From Schleiferiaceae bacterium (lineage in GTDB: Bacteria; Bacteroidota; Bacteroidia; Flavobacteriales; Schleiferiaceae), in contig JAQWXR010000050.1 in NCBI GenBank assembly GCA_029254375.1, positions 1 through 64,000 on the forward strand: DNA of 64,000 nt. The letters are read 5' to 3'. How positions within the stretch are numbered: the first letter of the stretch is position 1; each line of letters begins with the position of its first letter. The notes under the pieces were generated by a model, which was not told where the DNA came from, made no database searches, and saw only the letters and a program-made list of their open reading frames with translations. Shown piece after piece: positions 1 to 12,200 of this stretch. The translations under genes were made by a program, and so were the position numbers.

Positions 1-1325
1 GTCTTGCCACCTTCCTCTTTCGTGAGCTGCTGCCAAACTTGTGCACCCTGGCCATTCATCGCCATGGTCACTACAGGGTTATTGCCTTGGTCAAATTCTT
101 GACGGGCATCTACAATCACGCCGCCATCCAATTCTGGCTCGTTGTTGCGATTTCCTTGAAGAGCAATGAGCAAGGTTACCTCACTATTATTTTCGGGGCG
201 AGTCCATGCGAAGCGCACATAACGCGCGTTCCCTGGAATTAGGTTGCGAATTTCAGGCATGGCCAAATAGCCATTAATCGTTGCCGTATCACGAGTCAAA
301 GCATAGCCTACAATCGGTCCTTCGTTTGGAACGAATGACTGTGGGTTCACGTTTAATTGGAAAATACTGAGCAATGGGTTGAACCCAAGGGCAGCCGAAT
401 CGGCTACAGAGGAAGCTGACTCGCTGGAAGCAATAGTTTCTTCGGCGGAAGAAATTGATTCCTCACCTACTGATGTAGGTAGTGTCAGATCCGAAGCCGT
501 TTCAGCAGCTTCACTGGCCTCTACAGCATTCTTGTTAGGGTTTTCGATAATTGCCCGCAATTTTTCATTTGCGTTGACGATGTATTGCATCCAGGCGGCT
601 CCTTGGTCTGCACGCCAGAATTCCAGGCGGGCAGTGCTTTGTAGCAAACGTTGAACACGCACTGGGTCTTTTACCCCTGGCAATTCAACGAGAATACGGC
701 CAGTGCCATCCAAACGTTGAATGTTGGGCTGAACGACGCCAAATTGATCAATACGCGCCTTAAGGACGGTGTAAACGTTTTGAATTGCCGCCTCTACGTC
801 TTCCGTGATGGCCGCCTTAATCGCTTCATCCGTTGCATTGAATCCCAAGCGATCGGTCATGTCTTTGGTGCCATACAGGCCGGGATCGCTCAACGGACGA
901 ATTCCGCGCTGGACATCCATTGCGTCTAAGAATAAGGGGAGGTAGCCCAATTGGCTCTTGCTCTGGGCTGCATCTGCGTCCGAAATGGCTGCTTTGAACT
1001 GCTCATCTTCGGCGTTGCCGACCAAACCTTTCAATACGTCGCGAACAGACACCTCGAGGATGACGTTCATGCCGCCGCGCAAGTCCAGGCCTAGATTCAT
1101 CTCCTTGGACTTCACCTCTTTGTAGGTATACGAAGTAAAGCCTAAGTCATAGACGATCTCGTTCGACATCGAGTCCAAGGCATATTGCACCTTGGCTGCA
1201 TCTTGGCCGTATTTGGTGTGAATATCAGATTCTACTTGACTAGCGACATAACTGAACGAAAGTTCAAACAGAGATGCGACAGCGAAAATGATGGCGAACA
1301 GACGGATAAGCCCTTTATTCTGCAT
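1..1325 (-). CDS. secDF: Protein translocase subunit SecDF (3' end outside window)
   Basis: N-terminal part of the inner-membrane Sec accessory protein that uses the proton gradient to pull exported proteins across the membrane. The reading frame opens at an ATG and runs off the left edge without a stop, giving about 441 residues. A membrane segment lies at residues 5-28, followed by the SecD signature LGLDLRGGMNVILEV around residue 78 and the P1-type periplasmic domain (IDQFGVVQPNIQRLDG). Residues about 262-308 are a Ser/Glu/Ala-rich low-complexity insert. Such inserts occur in Bacteroidota SecDF, where SecD and SecF are usually fused; the fusion itself is inferred because the SecF half is not in the window. 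It is divergent from the FG-GAP gene and has a good -7 box 25 nt upstream. Confidence 0.93.
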   Translation of the reverse strand, partial: MQNKGLIRLFAIIFAVASLFELSFSYVASQVESDIHTKYGQDAAKVQYALDSMSNEIVYDLGFTSYTYKEVKSKEMNLGLDLRGGMNVILEVSVRDVLKGLVGNAEDEQFKAAISDADAAQSKSQLGYLPLFLDAMDVQRGIRPLSDPGLYGTKDMTDRLGFNATDEAIKAAITEDVEAAIQNVYTVLKARIDQFGVVQPNIQRLDGTGRILVELPGVKDPVRVQRLLQSTARLEFWRADQGAAWMQYIVNANEKLRAIIENPNKNAVEASEAAETASDLTLPTSVGEESISSAEETIASSESASSVADSAALGFNPLLSIFQLNVNPQSFVPNEGPIVGYALTRDTATINGYLAMPEIRNLIPGNARYVRFAWTRPENNSEVTLLIALQGNRNNEPELDGGVIVDARQEFDQGNNPVVTMAMNGQGAQVWQQLTKEEGGK

Positions 1326-1350
1326 GGTTCTTCTTTTTGGAAATAGTCGG

Positions 1351-1358
1351 CAAATATA
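1351..1358 (-). promoter_or_regulatory. Putative -7 promoter box for secDF
   Basis: TATATTTG on the minus strand matches the Bacteroidota -7 consensus TAnnTTTG at all fixed positions. It lies 25 nt before the secDF ATG. No clear TTTG -33 element was found. Confidence 0.6.
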
Positions 1359-1468
1359 GGCCTTCTTTAGCTATACTAAGAGCGGTGCACCGATGACTCA
1401 TTTTCCTTTTTCGGACAAATTTTTACCCTCTTCAGCTGCGCAAGAATGTGGACCTTTGGGTCCTACCT

Positions 1469-4153
1469 ATGAAGCACTTCCCATTTTTATTCCGTTATGG
1501 GCTCATTATTGGAGCCTTAGTTCTTTCAATATCGGATAGTTACGGTCAAGAGAGTTATGGCTTTACCGCGTCGAATCGCGCCCAATTATGGACCTCTAGT
1601 TTGGATTCCTTAGCCAATGGCTTCGCTGGCGGCATGAACAACAGCCAAGTATTCACGCTCGACATCAATGGAGATGGCACCCAGGATTTGCTGGTGTTCG
1701 ACCGAGAGGGAAATCGATGGATTCCTTTTCAACGCGTGAATGGTCTCTGGAAATATCGACCCAATTGGACTCGGCATTTTCCAGAGGTAGCCAATTGGGT
1801 GCTCTTTGCCGATTACTCATGCGACGGCCTTCCTGATCTCTTTTGCTCTGTCGTCAATGGAGTGGGCGTCTATGAAGCCAGTCGAGTCAACGGTTTCCTT
1901 CACTTCAGCTGGGCCTTGCCAGGTAGCTATCTCCTTTCCACGTATAGCAGTGGAAGCAATCCCATTAACCTCTTGGTTTCCTCAGCCGATGTACCCGCTA
2001 TTCTGGATGTAGATGGCAATGGAAGTGTCGACATTTTAACGTTTGGACAGCAAGCATCGGCCGTAGAATTTCATTCGAATTCAAGCAGCTGCGGTCTGGA
2101 CTTTAGTCGGGCGGATGCCTGCTGGGGCGATTTTTTAGAAAACAACCTCACTAATGCAATCACCATAGATGCCTGTACGGGTAGCGTTCCCTACTCGGGA
2201 AATGTGGAAGGCGTTCTGCACTCTGGCTCGACACTTTTAGCCACAGACCTAAGCGGGAATGGGCTTTTGGATATTCTTCTCGGGGATGTCAGTTTCGCTT
2301 CTGCGGTAGCCGGGTTCAATGTAGGCAGCCCTGCTGTTGCAAATATTGAATCCCAAGACAGCACTTGGCCCTCGGGGAATATTCCTGTGAATTTGCCCGT
2401 ATATCCGATGTTTTCTGCCGCAGATGTCAATTTGGATGGTCTAAACGATATCATTGCTTCCCCCACCATGCCTACGGGGATTAGTGACACCTGTATATGG
2501 CTCTACCAAAATACTGGAACGGCCTCTGCCCCCGTTTGGTCCTTAACAGACTCTAGCTTTCTTCAAGGCCAAATGCATGATGCCGGTCGCTATGCTGTTC
2601 CGGAACTTATAGACATGAATACCGATGGCTTGTTGGATCTTGTTGTGGGCACTTCCCAAGGTATTGAATATTGGAAAAATGTCGGCTCGGCAAGCTATCC
2701 CAAATGGCAGTTGACTTCCCTCAATATATCCGGGTCCGCCCAACTTACCTTGAAATCGGAATGGTGCGCCCCGACCGCGGCTGATTTGAACGGCGACGGC
2801 TTAATGGATTTGGTCATTGGGCGCAGCGATGGGAAACTCGCATTCTGGGCAAATTCAGGCACTTTTTTCAACCCGGCCTTCACGGGACAAACGAATGGAA
2901 ATTACCAGTCCATCGATGTGGGTCAGTTTGCCACTCCGGAATTAGCTGATTTAGATGGCGACGGCGACATGGATTTACTGATTGGAAATGAGGTGGGGAA
3001 TGTAGCTTTTTACGAGAATACGAATGGTTTGTTTACCCTTATAAACTCCAACTTTGGGGCGATCGATGCGGATTTTCGCGGCACCTCGTCAGGGCGTGCG
3101 ATACCGCGCTTTGTGAACATCGATGGGCGTGGCTTTTTGGCATTAGGCACAGCTGATTCAGGTGTCTACCAATTGGATTCGCTTCAATTTACTAAAAATG
3201 CGGCTGCCTTGGTGGACCTCACTTTGGGCATGGGCACTACCGCGACTGCCAGTTTGCTCGAGACCCCTTGGGGAAGCAGCAAGCGAACTGGCCGGCATCA
3301 GTATCTCATTCACGCGGATGAAATGGCGGGTTCAGGATTGTCAGCGAGTCGTATTACTCATTTAAGCCTGAATGTAACTTCTACTAGTTCGCCCTATTTA
3401 AGTCAAGGATTCAGCATCCGAATTGGACATAGCAACCTTGACAGTCTGAGTGGCTTTGTCCCAAGCGGCCAATTGTGCTACTCCTATATCCACGTTCCTA
3501 CCCAAGGATGGAACACAATTACACTACAGTCGGCCTTTGATTATGATGGAGTTTCCAACCTTGTTGTCGAAATCTGTTTCAGCAAGAATGTTCCAAGCAG
3601 CGACGTTCATCTCGCCGCTACCCCGACGGCCTTCCCGTCCCATGCATTCGGTGATGTCCTGAATAACAATTCGATTACATCCAATGGCTGCACCATTCCT
3701 TGGCTAGGAAGTGATAGCCTTCGACCTGACATGCGCTTTACCCTCGTACCCCGAATGCCTATTCGTCGTCACTGGCTGCGTGATGGCCGCCATAACTGTC
3801 CCGTAGTGGCCGACATGGACGGCGATGGCCGACCTGAAATGGTCATGGGCTTGTCGACAGGCGGCCTGCGTTTCTTTGCTGGTGACACTACTTCTATTGG
3901 GCTTCCGGAATGGTCATGGGACTCTTGGACCAGCCAAGGTGAATTAGTCGTTTATCCCAACCCTGGCCAAAATGGATTTTGGATCGAATGTGACGAGGGA
4001 CCTGTAACCATTTCAGACATCCAAGGTCGAGTGGTCCAAGTATTACCTGATGTACCATCCGCGCGATATGTGTCGGCAGATACGTGGCCCGAAGGGGTCT
4101 ATATCATTCGCCAAGGGCAGCACGCCGCGCGCTGGATCAAACAAGGGCTCTGA
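1469..4153 (+). CDS. Secreted FG-GAP/VCBS repeat protein with T9SS sorting domain
   Basis: A predicted exported surface or secreted protein of 894 residues. The ATG chosen here begins a clear signal peptide (KHFPFLFRYGLIIGALVLS, cut after the YGQ motif). A GTG seven codons upstream is possible but would put charged sequence before it. The body holds at least eight calcium-binding-like FG-GAP/VCBS motifs of the form D-x-N/D-x-D-G-x-x-D (for example DINGDGTQDLLVFD, DLNGDGLMDLVIGR, DLDGDGDMDLLIGN), consistent with a beta-propeller. From about residue 826, VVYPNPG, ISDIQGRVV and EGVYIIR form a type A C-terminal sorting domain for type IX secretion. The ligand or substrate is unknown. A near-match -7 box (GACCTTTG) sits 10 nt before the ATG. 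The stop overlaps the next ATG by one base. Confidence 0.88.
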   Translation: MKHFPFLFRYGLIIGALVLSISDSYGQESYGFTASNRAQLWTSSLDSLANGFAGGMNNSQVFTLDINGDGTQDLLVFDREGNRWIPFQRVNGLWKYRPNWTRHFPEVANWVLFADYSCDGLPDLFCSVVNGVGVYEASRVNGFLHFSWALPGSYLLSTYSSGSNPINLLVSSADVPAILDVDGNGSVDILTFGQQASAVEFHSNSSSCGLDFSRADACWGDFLENNLTNAITIDACTGSVPYSGNVEGVLHSGSTLLATDLSGNGLLDILLGDVSFASAVAGFNVGSPAVANIESQDSTWPSGNIPVNLPVYPMFSAADVNLDGLNDIIASPTMPTGISDTCIWLYQNTGTASAPVWSLTDSSFLQGQMHDAGRYAVPELIDMNTDGLLDLVVGTSQGIEYWKNVGSASYPKWQLTSLNISGSAQLTLKSEWCAPTAADLNGDGLMDLVIGRSDGKLAFWANSGTFFNPAFTGQTNGNYQSIDVGQFATPELADLDGDGDMDLLIGNEVGNVAFYENTNGLFTLINSNFGAIDADFRGTSSGRAIPRFVNIDGRGFLALGTADSGVYQLDSLQFTKNAAALVDLTLGMGTTATASLLETPWGSSKRTGRHQYLIHADEMAGSGLSASRITHLSLNVTSTSSPYLSQGFSIRIGHSNLDSLSGFVPSGQLCYSYIHVPTQGWNTITLQSAFDYDGVSNLVVEICFSKNVPSSDVHLAATPTAFPSHAFGDVLNNNSITSNGCTIPWLGSDSLRPDMRFTLVPRMPIRRHWLRDGRHNCPVVADMDGDGRPEMVMGLSTGGLRFFAGDTTSIGLPEWSWDSWTSQGELVVYPNPGQNGFWIECDEGPVTISDIQGRVVQVLPDVPSARYVSADTWPEGVYIIRQGQHAARWIKQGL

Positions 4154-4572
4154 TGCCCGAGCGTATGTCCAAAGAATGGGTTCTCCTCTATGACGGCCCT
4201 TGTGGCCTTTGCCAAGCCTCAGTGCTTTGGCTTATGCGAAGGGATAAGAAACAGGTCTTGCGCTTCGTCTCCTTGCAGAGCGAATGGGCTCGAGATTGGG
4301 CTTTCCACAATGGAAAACCCTTGCCTGAGGATTCCGTTGCCCTCGTCTATGGAACAGGACTTTGGACCGGCCCCCACGTACTGCATCAATCCCTGCGATT
4401 GTTACCTAGTCCCTGGCCGGCGCTGGCATTCATCCTTCGGATCGTGCCCGGCCAAAAAAAAATATACCGGTGGCTTGCGCAGCACCGGTACAGACTTTTT
4501 GGGCAAAAAGAATTGCTTACGACGTGCCCAGCACCGCATTCATGGCACGAACCGCGTCCGCACTCTTATTGA
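4153..4572 (+). CDS. DCC family protein (DUF393, thiol-disulfide oxidoreductase-like)
   Basis: A 139-residue protein with the DCC signature YDGPCGLC near residue 16, which gives the family its name. The fold is thioredoxin-like and a redox role is assumed, but substrates are not established. The rest fits the family: KKQVLRFVSLQS, then PEDSVALVYG, and the C-terminal RYRLFGQKE. The start ATG overlaps the upstream stop (TGATG), which suggests translational coupling; a second ATG four codons on is an alternative. The last 19 codons lie across the 3' end of mdh on the opposite strand, so the final residues may be poorly constrained. Confidence 0.8.
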   Translation: MPERMSKEWVLLYDGPCGLCQASVLWLMRRDKKQVLRFVSLQSEWARDWAFHNGKPLPEDSVALVYGTGLWTGPHVLHQSLRLLPSPWPALAFILRIVPGQKKIYRWLAQHRYRLFGQKELLTTCPAPHSWHEPRPHSY

Positions 4573-5446
4573 ATGACGCCTTTTCTGCGTCATTAAGCGA
4601 GTAATCCACAATTTTCTCCCATCCGTTCTTGCCGATGACGACCGGAACCCCTAAGCAGATATCTGATTGGCCATATTCGCCATCCAAGTACACGCAACAT
4701 GGGAAAATTTTCTTTTGGTCACGGACAATACTTGCCACAAGTGCAGCGCCTGCAGCACCAGGAGCATACCAGGCAGAGGTGCCAATAAGGCCCGTCAAGG
4801 TAGCGCCTCCCACCATTGTGGCGGCTCCTACTTTATTCAATTCTTCCTCGTTCAAATAATCGGACACAGGAGAAGACTGGTAGGTCGCAAGACGTGTCAA
4901 AGGAATCATGGTCGTATCCCCGTGACCTCCAATAACGGTGCCCTGTAAATCGCTGGCAGGAACCCCCATCGCTTCAGACAAGTAATATTTGAATCGGCTG
5001 CTATCCAAGATACCGCCCATACCAATGATACGATTCTTTGCTAGACCACTTTCCTTGACGGCCAAATAGGTCATCGTATCCATTGGATTCGAAATGACCA
5101 CGATGATCGCATCAGGAGAGTGCTGGAGAGCATTGGACACCACGGTACGAACGATACCTGCATTGGTGCCAATCAATTCCTCGCGGGTCATTCCTGGCTT
5201 GCGAGGAAGGCCACTTGTGATGACAATCACTTCTGACCCAGCGGTCGCCGCATAGTCATTTGTAACGCCCCTCACCTTGGTGTTAAATCCGTGCAAGGTG
5301 GCCGTCTGATTCATATCCATGGCTTTCCCTTCGGCAAAACCTTCTTTGATGTCCAGAAGAAGCACCTCGGCGGCAAGCTCCATACGGACCATCGCTTCAG
5401 CACAGGTTGCGCCAACGTTTCCGGCGCCAACAACAGTAATTTTCAT
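4517..5446 (-). CDS. mdh: Malate dehydrogenase
   Basis: NAD-dependent cytoplasmic enzyme of the TCA cycle that interconverts malate and oxaloacetate; 309 residues. The sequence shows the Rossmann glycine motif GAGNVG at residues 7-12, the mobile-loop arginines in SGLPRKPGMTREE, the ISNPMD segment, and the catalytic His in IGGHGDTTMIPL. This is the LDH-like type of MDH common in Bacteroidota. It has its own promoter in the 48-nt gap after gyrB, so it need not depend on gyrB transcription. Its 3' end overlaps the convergent DCC gene by 56 nt. Confidence 0.97.
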   Translation of the reverse strand: MKITVVGAGNVGATCAEAMVRMELAAEVLLLDIKEGFAEGKAMDMNQTATLHGFNTKVRGVTNDYAATAGSEVIVITSGLPRKPGMTREELIGTNAGIVRTVVSNALQHSPDAIIVVISNPMDTMTYLAVKESGLAKNRIIGMGGILDSSRFKYYLSEAMGVPASDLQGTVIGGHGDTTMIPLTRLATYQSSPVSDYLNEEELNKVGAATMVGGATLTGLIGTSAWYAPGAAGAALVASIVRDQKKIFPCCVYLDGEYGQSDICLGVPVVIGKNGWEKIVDYSLNDAEKASFNKSADAVRAMNAVLGTS

Positions 5447-5478
5447 GGCTATACGTTCTTTAAATCTTGTTTGAGGGA

Positions 5479-5486
5479 CAAAGGTA
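5479..5486 (-). promoter_or_regulatory. Putative -7 promoter box for mdh
   Basis: TACCTTTG on the minus strand is a perfect TAnnTTTG match, 32 nt upstream of the mdh ATG and just beyond the gyrB stop. Confidence 0.6.
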
Positions 5487-5494
5487 TGAGGCCC

Positions 5495-7456
<1,962 letters not shown>

Positions 7457-7464
7457 CTATCTCA

Positions 7465-7472
7465 CAAAGATA
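7465..7472 (-). promoter_or_regulatory. Putative -7 promoter box for gyrB
   Basis: TATCTTTG on the minus strand, a perfect TAnnTTTG match, 29 nt before the gyrB ATG. The rest of the 150-nt gap down to the barrel gene (7436-7585) shows no other clear element. Confidence 0.6.
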
Positions 7473-7585
7473 ACTTCGACACTTTTCCTAGGGGTGTAGT
7501 CAAAAGAAAAACATGCTCGTTTATGAACATTTTTTTCAACAAGAGAGCGTTTCTCAGCCCTTGGCAGTAGAAGGCTTATCTGAGC

Positions 7586-9295
7586 TTAAAACTTGTAAAC
7601 CAGGCCCAAATTTGCACGAATGCCTTGGACCGGGTAGCCCAACCACCACGTCGCACGGCTATGAAAGAGGTTATCTACCTTGAATGTGGCGTTCAATTGC
7701 TTGTTATATGTGTACACAGCAGAGAGTCGTCCATCGAGGTATCCAGGTAAATTTTGGTCTACTCCACCTTCCCCTGATGCTAGACGGCTTCCGCGGTAAA
7801 TCACAGTGGATTCAAAACGGATTTTATCTTGGAGATTAAAGAAGGCCTGCGCGCCAATCTCTGAGCTTGGGACGTGATACAAACTGCCTCCACTGGTGCG
7901 AGTAGCTCTGCGGAGCAAAGCAAAAGCGCGCAATTCCCAGCCTAAACCATTTTGAAAACTCAATTCACCCGAAGGCTCAAGCATAGTCACTCCGGTATAC
8001 TGAACTTGGAAGCGACCGCTATCGCGCGCTCCGGCATACGCGGAGTAGTCACGGATGTACATCGCATAATTGGCATAGGAGCGTTGTCGCACTCCAAAGC
8101 GATATCCAATCGAGCTAGTTAAACGGCCGCTAGCTCCCGCATACAAGTTCGCTTGACGCACTGCTTGATACTCCGCTGTTTCACTTAAAAAAGGCATGTC
8201 TTGAACACGGGAACGCATGCCTCCATTATCAGCAGAACCCTCTAAACCAACATAAACATTGAGAACCTCACGAACAAGGGGCAATTCTAAGTGAACCACT
8301 GGGGGCAAGTAGGGCTTGTCCAGCTGGCCGCCTTTTCCGGTGAAAATTGCGTTCAGACCCACACGGAAGTAGATACTGCCAACGCTATCCGAAACGGCAG
8401 GAGAAAACTGCGCCGCCCAGTAATCAATGGGCCCAAAGGGTAGACCCGTGCTATCCATGTTGCTGGCCTGCATCAAATGATTCCAAGAACCCTTGATTGG
8501 GAGTTCCAAAACAACATCTTGAACCGGAAGCTTCCAGTCAATGCCGCCAGCTAGTCCAGATTCTGTTTGACGTCCTCCTTGATCAATCCAATGATGACCT
8601 ATTAAATCGGCCCCATGAAATACTTGCTTGCGTCGAATCCGGCTTTGCTCATAGCCTAAAGCCACTTGATAGTTTTGAACCCAACGACCCGGGGATGCCA
8701 TCGCGGTATCTGCATCGTTTGAACCCGCAACATAGGGTTGACCATAAAAAGTATAACGGTTCCAATCCGCTTGCCCTTTGGCGCTAATTCGACCGCGTCC
8801 AATAATGCGCGCATAATGCCCTGAAATATTGTTTTCCAACCAAGTAGATCGATTGAACACGCTCAAAGCCATGTCATTGGCATCATTGGCCCGGAAGCCT
8901 CCTTGGGTAGAGAAGTGCTCACCGGAAATCCCCCAACGGTTGAGATCTGAACGCGCGTTACCCAAGGCAAAGCTCACATTTGCGCTTGCATAATTCCCTA
9001 AGGCCATGTGTACCGTATTTGCCGGCAACCGCTCTAGGCGCGTTCGGCTAATCTTTAGCGCCGGAATTTCTTCCAAGCGTGGCTCTGGCACCCAGGTGCG
9101 GTTTCGCACCGAGATTTTTACGGGAAGTTTCTCCACCGTCGTATCCATGACATTGGGTTGCCCGGTGATTTTAATGCCCTCAGCAACCTGAGCGGTGTAC
9201 TTCTCGGTAACAGAAATTTCTATACCATTCATGACCGGCTGAGCCCAAACGCTTGCCGCCATCAAAATCAAAAGAGAGAATAGGATGCGTTTCAT
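7586..9295 (-). CDS. Outer-membrane beta-barrel protein paired with TPR protein
   Basis: A 569-residue exported protein with a clear signal peptide (MKRILFSLLILMAASVWAQ). The mature part is rich in alternating aromatic/polar strands and ends in LGLVYKF, a typical outer-membrane barrel C-terminus. The C-terminal stretch QLNATFKVDNLFHSRATWW resembles the last strands of TonB-dependent receptors, but I see no plug domain or N-terminal carboxypeptidase-like domain, so it is a barrel-only relative. Its ATG overlaps the TPR gene stop by 4 nt, so the two are translationally coupled. Function unknown; an envelope complex with the TPR partner is inferred from coupling only. Confidence 0.75.
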   Translation of the reverse strand: MKRILFSLLILMAASVWAQPVMNGIEISVTEKYTAQVAEGIKITGQPNVMDTTVEKLPVKISVRNRTWVPEPRLEEIPALKISRTRLERLPANTVHMALGNYASANVSFALGNARSDLNRWGISGEHFSTQGGFRANDANDMALSVFNRSTWLENNISGHYARIIGRGRISAKGQADWNRYTFYGQPYVAGSNDADTAMASPGRWVQNYQVALGYEQSRIRRKQVFHGADLIGHHWIDQGGRQTESGLAGGIDWKLPVQDVVLELPIKGSWNHLMQASNMDSTGLPFGPIDYWAAQFSPAVSDSVGSIYFRVGLNAIFTGKGGQLDKPYLPPVVHLELPLVREVLNVYVGLEGSADNGGMRSRVQDMPFLSETAEYQAVRQANLYAGASGRLTSSIGYRFGVRQRSYANYAMYIRDYSAYAGARDSGRFQVQYTGVTMLEPSGELSFQNGLGWELRAFALLRRATRTSGGSLYHVPSSEIGAQAFFNLQDKIRFESTVIYRGSRLASGEGGVDQNLPGYLDGRLSAVYTYNKQLNATFKVDNLFHSRATWWLGYPVQGIRANLGLVYKF

Positions 9296-12200
9296 GGGAG
9301 CGTAGGCATTTCGATGATGGTATCAACCGTGGGGCCGCTGGCGTCTTCGGCCGGAGTATTCAAGAGGGCATGGAAGGCTTTTGCTTGCTCCACTGTTTCC
9401 GCGATGAAGTTTTCTGCGATAATAAAATCTAAGGTGTAGTTGGCTTGAAATTTATCGTCTAGAGCGGCGTAGTTGTGGGCCAAAATCAACAAAGCCTTAA
9501 AGCGCCATTCTCCTTGTCCAGGCAGATTGTCGATCAGCCAGAATATTTCTTCGTTGGAGGCCGAATGCGATCCATCCAAATAGAGCACCAAAGCCTTATG
9601 ATACGCCGCTTCCGCTTGTAAAACCGCGGGTCCGTTCTTTATGAAATGCGCATACGCACTGAGCGATTTGCTGAGCCAGTCGCGTTGGCTTGGATCCAAG
9701 CCAGGCTCTCCCCACGACTCAAGGAAATCCCCTTTGCGGCTTCGTCGACCTAGGCACATCAACATGGCATTTCGGGCCACATTTGCTTTGGCCTCAGTGC
9801 GCACCTCTGGACTATTCCGTTCATCGGCCCCGACCACTTCGGAATAGCCATAGGCCACTTCCAAATGCCTCATAGATTGGTGACCGCGCATCATAGCGAC
9901 ATTGGCCTCGCGGAGCAAGCTTGCATCATCACTTAAGGCCAGCACGGATTCCGCGGAAATCAGCATTTCGTCTGCGTTTTTGCGGGCGGAACTTATACGC
10001 AATATCCAAGTCCATGCATTGATGTGATGCTCGCCCACAGGTGCCTGAGTGACTTTTCGGAAATAGCCCAAGGCCTCGTCCGGCTTGTTCAATCGACGCG
10101 CGGACTCCCCGGCATAGTGATTGGCCTTCACCGTGAAGAATCCATCGGGGAATCGCTTCATGTATCGGTCAAATCCAGCCATGGCTTCGTCAAATTTGCT
10201 GGAGGCATATTTATCATAGGCCGACATGTAGGCGACGCTGTCCAATTCGCTAGCGCGAATTTGGGCGAAGTCGATGCCCTGTACCCAGGTCAGGTAGTCG
10301 TCAATGCGGTTGGCTTCGTCGTAGGCACTGCGGGCCGTGCTAATGGCTTCACGCGCTTCAGGCGTTCCAGGGTATTTCTTGACGATGTCTTGGAAGGTGG
10401 CTATGGCGGCATCCAAGCGTTGATCATTCCGTTGTGCAATGGCGATGTTCAATGCAGCGCGACGTGCTTTCTCCGAATTCGGCACCCGACGGATGAATTC
10501 TTTGAAATTTGCCTCTGCAGCCGCATTGGAGCCTATTTGCAGTTGGGTCTGTGCCGCTTCAAATTGGGCCTCATCTGAGTATTTTCCTCCGAAGGCGTCG
10601 TTGGGATTCGCATTCTTCGACAGCTTCATCAGAAGGTCGATCTTTTGCTTGGAGTTATTTAGCAAGCCCTCACACAAGGCCTGCTGGTAGATCGCATAGC
10701 CAGCATATCTCCCTTGGGCGTCCATGCGAACGGATTTCGCATAATATTCCTCCGCCAAGGCATGCTTACCCAAAAGGAAATACAGGTCAGCCAAGCGAAG
10801 TGTAGCGTCTTCCATTTTGCGATCATTGCTCTTGGCATCCTGTAAATACACACGGAAAGCAGCTGACGCATCCTCTAAACGGTCCAACTTATACAGGCAA
10901 TAGGCCTTGTTGTAGAGCGCGGTTGGACGTTCCGTGAGCGTATAGCTGCCAGGAGTTTTCAGAAACGACTCGAATTGGGCCAAAGCCTCTTGCGCATCCC
11001 CCTTCCGGTAGGCCAATTCACCCAACCAGAAGTGGCTCAATGCAACGAAGGTCAAATTCTGTGGATAGCCTAAGGACTTGTTGAAATACTCTTGCGCCGC
11101 AGCCCAGTCACTCACTTGAAAAAGCTCCACCGCGCGGAAATAGGCGACACGTTGATAGGCCTCACGCATGGCCATCGTTCCCATGCCGGTTTGCACAATG
11201 GCTTCCATGGCACGAGAGTAATCCTTAGACGTGATGTAGAGGTTGGCTAAATATTCATTGGCTTCACGTCGATGCTCGGTCTGCGGAAAGTCCACCAAAA
11301 AGCGTTTGAACATGTCAATCGCATCCCCGAATGGGCTGGAGCTTTGGTAGGTGAGTTTGGCCGCTTGATAAGCCGACTCCTCTTGGATAACCGGATCTTT
11401 CGCCAAGGCTGAAACCGCTTGGTACGCCGAGAGAGCTTCTTCGAACTGGCCTTCCTTCACGTAGCAATCCGCCAGCAGGTACAGGCCAAATTCGGACACC
11501 TCAGACTGATTGCTCGAAATTTTATTCAGCGCTTGAATAGCCTCTTTAAAATGTCCTGTCTGGGCATTGACTACACCAAGCTGGTAAAAATCATCTGCCG
11601 ACATCTTGCCCCCCAAATCGCGGTGCATGGCCAAATATGGCAATGCCTCCGGGTAGCGTTTCTTCTTGTAGAGGCTCTGGCCAATCAATTTGGCAATTTC
11701 GGGCGTTCGCTTCGCTGTGGCATTTTTTAAGAGGGACTCTCCCAAAGTCAAAAGTTTGTCATCGAGGCCCTGCCGTGCATAAATCTGAGCGAGGTAGTAG
11801 GGAACAACCATGCCAAATTCTTCATGATTCTGGAGCGGCTCCAGATTTTCCATAGCCGTAACATCGTTCGTATCGAGGTAGGCAATGTGGCCGTAGTAGT
11901 ACTGGGCGGATGCGGCGATTGGGAATTTACTCGACTTGGCAGCCGCTAGTTGTGGACGAGCCTGATCATATTCACCCAACAGGAAATGCGAATAGCCCAA
12001 TTTGAATTGGACTTCGGCCCTTTGGGGTTTGGGGAGGTATAAGCCGTCGAGGCGTCGCAACCAATCACGGGCATCGGCGTACTTCCGGCGATTAAAGGAG
12101 TATTCGGCCATTTCTAGGACCGCTTCCTTGCGACGAGCCGTACTGGGGTAGCTGTCTAAAAATGCGAGCACTTGATCCCCGGCATCTCGATTGAGCAAAC

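Noticed and set aside
4190-4576. 128-codon open frame overlapping the DCC gene in another frame
   Set aside because: The frame with the YDGPCGLC motif and a coupled start is clearly the real one.
10024-10578. 184-codon open frame on the plus strand
   Set aside because: It is the antisense of the TPR gene, whose coding sequence is certain; no family resemblance and no promoter.
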